Origin: Deltaproteobacteria bacterium GWA2_55_10 | GTDB taxonomy: Bacteria > Desulfobacterota > GWC2-55-46 | Assembly: GCA_001797415.1 (NCBI GenBank) | Contig: MGPL01000035.1 | Location: forward strand, 7,443 to 14,586 | Direction: 5' to 3' | Length of the DNA stretch: 7,144 nucleotides | In this document: one piece after another, positions 1 to 7,144 of the stretch | How positions within the stretch are numbered: the stretch's first letter is position 1 | How the letters are laid out: each line of letters opens with the position of its first letter | Translations under genes and position numbers: made by a program | Notes under the pieces: generated by a model | What the model was told of the DNA's origin: nothing | Seen by the model: only the letters and a program-made list of their open reading frames with translations | The model's database searches: none

Positions 1-1
1 C

Positions 2-292
2 CCTCACGGCTTACCCGTACCGAGGGGCGCGTGCTGCAACAGGGCAAAGGACGAACTCAAGCCCATTGTTCAGCAGCTGAATGTGCTCGATGTTGGGGAC
101 GTAGGCAGGATAATCTTCATAGCCTCCAACTCTCACATGAGGCTCGATAAGCTCGGCTCGCTCGGCATCGTGCCCGGGAGCACCGTGAGGGTGCACCAGA
201 AGCGGCCCGCCTTTGTCATCCAGTTGGGCGAGACGACCCTTGCGCTTGACCCGGAGATAATAAAAGAGATCTACGTGAAGAAGATAGAATAG
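2..292 (+). CDS. DtxR/MntR-family metal-dependent transcriptional regulator, C-terminal part (5' truncated)
   Basis: The frame is open from base 2 to the TAG at 290-292 (96 residues visible), so this is the end of a longer gene. The first residues read PHGLPVPRGACC. This matches the conserved linker of DtxR-type iron/manganese repressors (usual form CPHGxPIPxGxCC), which follows the winged-helix DNA-binding and dimerisation domains, both outside the window. The rest, from about LDVGDVGRIIFIA to EIYVKKIE, is a FeoA/SH3-like beta-barrel with the typical RLDKLGSLGIVPGSTVRV core. In this family that domain closes the C-terminus and helps metal-dependent activation. The protein probably binds DNA as a metal-loaded dimer and represses metal uptake genes; no target is visible here. 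A GTG at 83 could be taken as the start of a free-standing 69-residue FeoA protein, but the upstream in-frame linker argues strongly against it. Family call fairly sure; metal unknown. Confidence 0.82.
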   Translation, partial: PHGLPVPRGACCNRAKDELKPIVQQLNVLDVGDVGRIIFIASNSHMRLDKLGSLGIVPGSTVRVHQKRPAFVIQLGETTLALDPEIIKEIYVKKIE

Positions 293-331
293 AGTCTGAG
301 TCTACTTAAAGAAGTTTACGGAGATTTGTTT

Positions 332-414
332 GTCATTGCGAGCGAAGCGCGGCAATCTCAGGCCTTTCGGCAATAAAGTGAGTTTGCTTCGTCGCTGAAG
401 CTCCTCGCAATGAC
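332..414. repeat. Imperfect inverted repeat, GTCATTGCGAG type
   Basis: The left end GTCATTGCGAG is the exact reverse complement of the right end CTCGCAATGAC. Inner parts also pair (GCAATCTCA on the left, TGAGTTTGC on the right), with extra bases in the right arm, giving a long imperfect hairpin. It starts 39 bases after the stop of the DtxR-like gene and is followed by seven T (415-421), so its transcript could act as an intrinsic terminator for that gene. From memory, sequences of this form are scattered in many copies in various bacterial genomes; only one copy of this exact type is seen here. Confidence 0.75.
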
Positions 415-422
415 TTTTTTTG

Positions 423-503
423 TGTCATTCTGAACGAAGTGAAGAATCTCTGGGCTGAATTTACTAAGAGATTCTTCGTCGCCTCCGGCTCCTCAGAATG
501 ACA
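423..503. repeat. Imperfect inverted repeat, TGTCATTCTGA type
   Basis: The left end TGTCATTCTGA is the exact reverse complement of the right end TCAGAATGACA. The inner GAAGAATCTC pairs with GAGATTCTTC. As in the neighbouring hairpin, the right arm has extra bases (GGAGC-like) near the tip-proximal part. It lies six bases beyond the stop of the minus-strand epimerase gene, so it would form a hairpin at the 3' end of that mRNA. No T-run follows in that direction, so it looks more like an mRNA-end or processing structure than a classical terminator. Confidence 0.75.
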
Positions 504-509
504 GCTTTC

Positions 510-1580
510 TCAAGCTCCCTGCGCCTTGCCAGTCCTGCCTGCCCACGCCTCGTATATTTCAGTAAATATCGTAAACAGGTCCTTTGATATGTCCCAGCCG
601 GGATAGTGGCTGCGCGCCTTTGTCAGATCCGATATGTAGCAGATGTGGTCTCCTGCCCTGTTCGCGTCCACGTACTCCCATTTCATCGGGGTCCCGGAGA
701 TGGATTCAATGAGAGTAAAGGCTTCGAGTATGGAGATCGAATTGCCCCTGCCTCCGCCAATGTTGTAGACCTCGGAGGAGCGCGGCGATTCGATGAACCT
801 TTTTATGAAGCGCGCGACGTCATTGGAGTGGATGTTGTCCCTTACCTGCTTGCCCTTGTAGCCGTAGACCTTGTATGTCCGCCTCTCCAGGTTGCACCTT
901 ATGAGATAGCTCAAAAAGCCGTGCAGCTCGACACCCGAATGATTCGGCCCCGTGAGGCAGCCGCCGCGGAGACATACTGTGGGCATATCGAAGTACCTCC
1001 CGTACTCCTGCACCATTATGTCGGCCGCTACCTTCGAAGCCCCGAAGAGCGAGTGCTTGGACCTGTCTATCCTGAAGTCCTCCGCTATCCCGTTTTCAAA
1101 TGCGTCGTCGGCATAGTCGTATCTCGTGTCATTTTCGACGAGCTCTATCTCGTTTGGCGCGTCGCCGTAGACCTTATTTGTAGAGAGCAGGACAAAGGGG
1201 GCCTCAGGGCAGGCCCGCCTTGCAGCCTCAAGGAGATTCAGCGTGCCCCCGGCGTTGATGTCGAAGTCGTCAAAGGGCCGGGATGCCGCGAGGTCGTGGC
1301 TCGGCTGCGCGGCCGCGTGGACGATTGCGTCGGGCTTCAGGCGCACTATCTCGGCTATTACCCTCAGTCTGTCCCTTATGTCCAGCTCAATATGGTCGAA
1401 GTTTCGGTGTCTCTCCATGAGCCTTGTCTGGTTCCATCGCGTGTCTCCGCTTGGGCCGAAGAAGGCGGCCCTCATATTATTGTCCATGCCTGAGACCGTC
1501 CAGCCTTCGAGGCAGAAGTATTCGACGATCTCGCTCCCAATAAGGCCGCTCGAGCCTGTAACAAGAAGTTTCTTTGGCAT
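510..1580 (-). CDS. NAD-dependent nucleotide-sugar epimerase/dehydratase, CDP-paratose 2-epimerase-like
   Basis: A 356-residue cytoplasmic short-chain dehydrogenase/reductase of the extended type. The N-terminal Rossmann motif is G9-S-S-G12-L-I-G15, with an acidic D33 at the end of the second strand, which suits NAD. Further family marks are HAAAQPSHDLAASRP (about 88-102), STNKVYGDAPNE (133-144), RGGCLTGPNHSGVELHGF (205-222) and GYKGKQVRDNIHS (240-252). Together they resemble the CDP-paratose/tyvelose 2-epimerase branch, which interconverts C2 epimers of a nucleotide-linked deoxysugar for surface polysaccharide; the exact substrate is inference. The usual YxxxK catalytic pair reads F179-G-A-S-K183, so the tyrosine is phenylalanine; I recall the same in close relatives but cannot check. 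The start is the ATG whose complement is at 1578-1580 (MPKKLLVTGSSG). A longer reading to 1739 adds 53 residues with no family likeness. The gene stands alone, divergent from dnaE, with no sugar-pathway neighbours. Confidence 0.85.
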   Translation of the reverse strand: MPKKLLVTGSSGLIGSEIVEYFCLEGWTVSGMDNNMRAAFFGPSGDTRWNQTRLMERHRNFDHIELDIRDRLRVIAEIVRLKPDAIVHAAAQPSHDLAASRPFDDFDINAGGTLNLLEAARRACPEAPFVLLSTNKVYGDAPNEIELVENDTRYDYADDAFENGIAEDFRIDRSKHSLFGASKVAADIMVQEYGRYFDMPTVCLRGGCLTGPNHSGVELHGFLSYLIRCNLERRTYKVYGYKGKQVRDNIHSNDVARFIKRFIESPRSSEVYNIGGGRGNSISILEAFTLIESISGTPMKWEYVDANRAGDHICYISDLTKARSHYPGWDISKDLFTIFTEIYEAWAGRTGKAQGA

Positions 1581-1776
1581 TTCAGCCCCGGTTGTTTTAT
1601 TGGAGTCCTGGTACGGTGAACTTGCGCAGGGGAAATCAACAGAAAGGCGTACATGTACAAGGATAGCAGAAGTTGAAACGGGCGCAACGAAAGTGCAGTG
1701 AAAAGGCCGTTTGTGCGGCTGAGCGCGCCATAAAAGCACTACCTAAAAACATCGGAATATGTTAACCTTTCGGACT
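1581..1776. promoter_or_regulatory. Divergent intergenic region between the epimerase gene and dnaE
   Basis: This 196-base spacer must hold the 5' signals of both the minus-strand epimerase and plus-strand dnaE. I found no convincing -35/-10 pair for either direction. On the minus strand a weak candidate is TTGCGC, 16 bases, TATCCT (about 1662-1689). The spacer contains one perfect 10-bp palindrome, GTACATGTAC, at 1649-1658, which could be an operator but is short enough to be chance. The dnaE start has no strong Shine-Dalgarno; only CGGA lies close before it. Confidence 0.3.
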
Positions 1777-5259
<3,483 letters not shown>

Positions 5260-5275
5260 TTAGAAACTTGAACCT

Positions 5276-5398
5276 CAGGCTGCTCAAAAAGCTCCATATG
5301 CAAGGCGTCGAGGAGCGAGGAGTGAGTCGTACTCTTCATGTACGTCGCAGCGACGAGCGACAAAGACAACGCAGCAGATGGATTTTTTCAGCAGCCTG
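5276..5398. repeat. Dispersed inverted repeat, copy 1 (dnaE-accA spacer)
   Basis: The ends are inverted: CAGGCTGCTCAAAAA on the left pairs with TTTTTCAGCAGCCTG on the right with one mismatch, and CCATATGC pairs with GCAGATGG. The centre is a hairpin with CGTAC and GTACG around a TCTTCAT loop (5329-5345). A second copy lies at 6466-6578; 38 bases (5324-5361 and 6505-6542) are identical. Relative to copy 2 this copy has a seven-base insertion before the centre. It begins 16 bases after the dnaE stop and ends just before the accA ribosome-binding site. No transposase or clear target duplication is seen. Elements with GGCTGCT...AGCAGCC ends are, from memory, common in deltaproteobacterial spacers. 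Confidence 0.85.
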
Positions 5399-5403
5399 CT
5401 AAA

Positions 5404-5410
5404 AAGGAGA
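5404..5410 (+). promoter_or_regulatory. Ribosome-binding site of accA
   Basis: AAGGAGA lies 11 bases before the ATG at 5422, and five bases after the end of the inverted repeat. It supports the internal start over the ATG at 5338, which lies within the repeat and has no such site. Confidence 0.6.
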
Positions 5411-5421
5411 ACCAGTCGGAT

Positions 5422-6387
5422 ATGTACAGACACTGGCTCGAATTCGAAAAACCCGTAGAAGAGATAGAGAAGAAGATAGAAGAGCTCCGTACCTACGAGG
5501 CCACGGGAAACGTGCGCTCGTCCGAGGACATCGCCAAGCTTGAGAAGAAGGCAAAGGGGCTATTGAAAGAGATATACGGCAAGCTCACGCCCCAGCAGAT
5601 AACGCTGGTAGCGCGGCACCCTGAAAGGCCTTATACGCTGGACTACATCCAGAACATGTTCGAAGAGTTCATGGAGCTTCACGGCGACCGGGCATTCAGG
5701 GACGACCCCGCAATAATCGGCGGCATGGCGAAGCTCGACGGGGTGCCTGTCATGGTAATGGGCCAGCAGAAGGGGCGCAACACCAAGGAGAAGGTCCACA
5801 GGAACTTCGGCATGCCCCACCCTGAAGGCTACAGGAAGGCGTTGAGGCTATTCGAGCTTGCGGAGAGGTTTTCATTGCCCGTATTCACGTTTATCGACAC
5901 GCCCGGCGCATACCCCGGCATAGGGGCCGAGGAGAGGGGGCAGTCAGAGGCAATTGCGACCAACCTGATGGTAATGTCCAGGCTCAGGGTGCCGATAGTG
6001 GCTACCGTCATAGGCGAGGGCGGCAGCGGAGGCGCGCTTGCCATAGGCGTCGCCGACAGGGTCAACATGATGGAGTTTTCTACGTATTCCGTAATTTCCC
6101 CGGAGGGCTGCGCCGCGATCCTCTGGAAGGACGGCAGCAAGGCTGACCTTGCGGCAAAGGCCCTGAAGGTCGACGCCGGGGAGCTCTTGAAAATGGGCAT
6201 CATAGACAAGGTCATAAAGGAACCGCTTGGCGGGGCGCACAGGGAGCCTGCCACAGCCTTCAAGAGCTTGAAGGCCGCGCTCGTGTCAGAGCTGGCGGAA
6301 TTGACGGCACTTGACGCAGAATCCCTTGTCGAGGCCAGGTACAGGAAGTTCCGCAACATGGGCGTCTTCGCGGAGCCTAAAAGGTAA
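5422..6387 (+). CDS. accA: Acetyl-CoA carboxylase, carboxyltransferase subunit alpha
   Basis: A 321-residue protein (E. coli AccA has 319) that, with AccD, forms the carboxyltransferase moving CO2 from biotin on AccB to acetyl-CoA to give malonyl-CoA, the first committed step of fatty acid synthesis in the cytoplasm. The N-terminal helix HWLEFEKPVEEIEKKIEEL is typical. It is followed by ARHPERPYTLDYI (64-76), ELHGDRAFRDDPAIIGG (85-101), GQQKGRNTKEK (114-124), NFGMPHPEGYRKALR (128-142), FIDTPGAYPGIGAEERGQ (157-174), the glycine-rich acyl-CoA-binding turn GEGGSGGALAIG (198-209) and SPEGCAAILWKD (226-237). No key segment is missing. The ATG at 5422 fits the family length and the ribosome site. 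The in-frame ATG at 5338 would add 28 residues encoded by the upstream repeat and is probably not used. accD is not in the window. The dnaE-accA adjacency is, from memory, found in other deltaproteobacteria. Confidence 0.97.
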   Translation: MYRHWLEFEKPVEEIEKKIEELRTYEATGNVRSSEDIAKLEKKAKGLLKEIYGKLTPQQITLVARHPERPYTLDYIQNMFEEFMELHGDRAFRDDPAIIGGMAKLDGVPVMVMGQQKGRNTKEKVHRNFGMPHPEGYRKALRLFELAERFSLPVFTFIDTPGAYPGIGAEERGQSEAIATNLMVMSRLRVPIVATVIGEGGSGGALAIGVADRVNMMEFSTYSVISPEGCAAILWKDGSKADLAAKALKVDAGELLKMGIIDKVIKEPLGGAHREPATAFKSLKAALVSELAELTALDAESLVEARYRKFRNMGVFAEPKR

Positions 6388-6465
6388 ATAAGGTATTGAT
6401 TTTTTTGAGGGAATACAATAAAGTGTCTTTTTAAAACTTAGCGGTTTCTGACGCTGAAAACGTTC

Positions 6466-6578
6466 AGGCTTCAAATAAGCTCCATATGCGAGGAGTCGAG
6501 GAGCGAGTCGTACTCTTCATGTACGTCGCAGCGACGAGCGACGGAGACAACAAAGCAGATGGACTTTTTCAGCAGCCT
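6466..6578. repeat. Dispersed inverted repeat, copy 2 (accA-pheA spacer)
   Basis: A second copy of the element at 5276-5398, in the same orientation. The left end is worn (AGGCTTCAAATAAGCTCCAT against AGGCTGCTCAAAAAGCTCCAT in copy 1), while the right end CTTTTTCAGCAGCCT is intact. The central CGTAC, TCTTCAT, GTACG hairpin is unchanged (6510-6526). It ends ten bases before the pheA start. The spacer to its left (6388-6465) is AT-rich with a small CTGAA-AACG-TTCAG hairpin at 6454-6467 and no confident promoter. Confidence 0.85.
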
Positions 6579-6588
6579 TTAAGGGTAT

Positions 6589-7144
6589 ATGCCGACGACC
6601 AAGAGCATAGAAGAACTTAGGGCCTCGATAGATTCCGTCGACATGGAGATACTGGCTCTCCTGAACAGGAGGGCCAATCATGTCCTCGAGGTCGGCAAGA
6701 TAAAGGCCAGGGAGAACAAGGAATTCTACGTTCCTGAAAGGGAGCAGGAGGTCCTCAAAAGGCTCATGGACCGGAACGCCGGGCCTTTCCCGAACCAGGC
6801 ATTGAAGAGCGTCTTCAGGGAGATAATGAGCGCCTCGCTTTCGCTTGAGAAGCCTCTGCGGATAGCGTTCTTAGGGCCGGTTGCCACGTTCACCCATCAG
6901 GCCTGCATGCAGCACTTCGGCCTCTCCGGAGACTTCGTCCCCAAGAAGGACATAGCCGACGTATTCGACGACGTTGAAAAGGGCAGGGCTGACTTCGGCG
7001 TCGTCCCTATAGAGAACTCCACCGAGGGCGTGGTGAGCCATACCCTTGATAAGTTCGTCCAGTCAAACCTCAAGATATATTCAGAAGTGATGCTCGAGAT
7101 ATCGCTCGCGCTCTTGAACAAGACAGGCAAGGTATCCGACATAG
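6589..7144 (+). CDS. pheA: Bifunctional chorismate mutase/prephenate dehydratase (P-protein), 3' truncated
   Basis: The frame is open from the ATG at 6589 to the window edge (185 codons; a full P-protein has about 350-390). The first 90 residues are an AroQ-type chorismate mutase. Against E. coli PheA it keeps R11, R28, K39, R51 and E52; D48 is replaced by V48 and the Q88 position appears to be E87, as in some other AroQ enzymes. A prephenate dehydratase domain begins at about residue 92 with RIAFLGPVATFTHQA and includes GVVPIENSTEGVVSHTLD. The catalytic TRF motif and the phenylalanine-binding ACT domain would lie beyond the edge. The enzyme converts chorismate to prephenate and then phenylpyruvate for phenylalanine synthesis. 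An in-frame stop at 6580-6582 rules out a longer N-terminus. The only Shine-Dalgarno-like stretch is AAGGG at 6581-6585, three bases from the ATG, which is unusually close. Confidence 0.94.
   Translation, partial: MPTTKSIEELRASIDSVDMEILALLNRRANHVLEVGKIKARENKEFYVPEREQEVLKRLMDRNAGPFPNQALKSVFREIMSASLSLEKPLRIAFLGPVATFTHQACMQHFGLSGDFVPKKDIADVFDDVEKGRADFGVVPIENSTEGVVSHTLDKFVQSNLKIYSEVMLEISLALLNKTGKVSDI

Noticed and set aside
332..503. CRISPR-like or tandem repeat array
   Set aside because: There are only two units, they differ in sequence, and each is an internal inverted repeat rather than a spaced direct repeat.
606..1493. 295-codon plus-strand open frame opposite the epimerase gene
   Set aside because: It is a shadow of the minus-strand gene, whose motifs are unmistakable; the plus-strand translation shows no recognisable domain.
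1649..1658. GTACATGTAC palindrome as a regulator operator
   Set aside because: It is a single 10-bp perfect palindrome with no second copy seen in the window, so it cannot be told from chance.
1581..1739. 53-residue N-terminal extension of the epimerase
   Set aside because: The Rossmann fold starts right after the internal ATG (complement at 1578-1580). The extension has no family resemblance and would use up most of the divergent promoter region.
6396..6419. Possible promoter upstream of pheA (TTGATT and TACAAT)
   Set aside because: The spacing is only 12 bases, too short for a normal sigma-70 promoter, and the AT-rich spacer makes chance matches likely.
5276..6578. Composite transposon with accA as cargo between two repeats
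   Set aside because: The copies are short, carry no transposase, and accA looks native in sequence and codon use. A dispersed spacer element is a simpler explanation.

Overview
The window holds five protein-coding genes, all recognisable, plus two kinds of dispersed inverted repeat in the spacers. Base composition is moderately GC-rich. Arginine is mostly AGG and isoleucine often ATA. Gene content, codon style and the style of the spacer repeats suggest a deltaproteobacterial/Desulfobacterota-type or related (for example Nitrospirota-like) bacterium. That placement is inference from memory of such genomes, not a computed assignment.

Layout from left to right. (1) The 3' end of a DtxR/MntR-like metal-dependent repressor with a C-terminal FeoA/SH3-like domain (2-292, plus strand, cut by the window edge). 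(2) A 217-base spacer with two tandem but different hairpin repeats (332-414 and 423-503), the first followed by a T-run. (3) A minus-strand NAD-dependent nucleotide-sugar epimerase/dehydratase of the CDP-paratose 2-epimerase type (510-1580). (4) A divergent intergenic region (1581-1776). (5) A plus-strand run of housekeeping genes: dnaE (replicative DNA polymerase III alpha, 1777-5259), accA (carboxyltransferase alpha of acetyl-CoA carboxylase, 5422-6387) and the first half of pheA (chorismate mutase/prephenate dehydratase, 6589 to the window end). The dnaE-accA and accA-pheA spacers each carry one copy of the same inverted repeat of roughly 115-120 bp, ending just upstream of the ribosome-binding region of the next gene.

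The three plus-strand genes serve DNA replication, malonyl-CoA supply and phenylalanine synthesis. They share direction and could be co-transcribed, but nothing here shows one pathway. The large spacers with repeats would allow partial termination or separate expression. I see no phage, transposase, CRISPR, tRNA or rRNA, and no clear undescribed system. The points most worth checking are the paired repeats, the effect of one repeat on the accA start call, a DnaE PHP domain that keeps all nine expected metal ligands, and the Phe in place of the catalytic Tyr in the epimerase.
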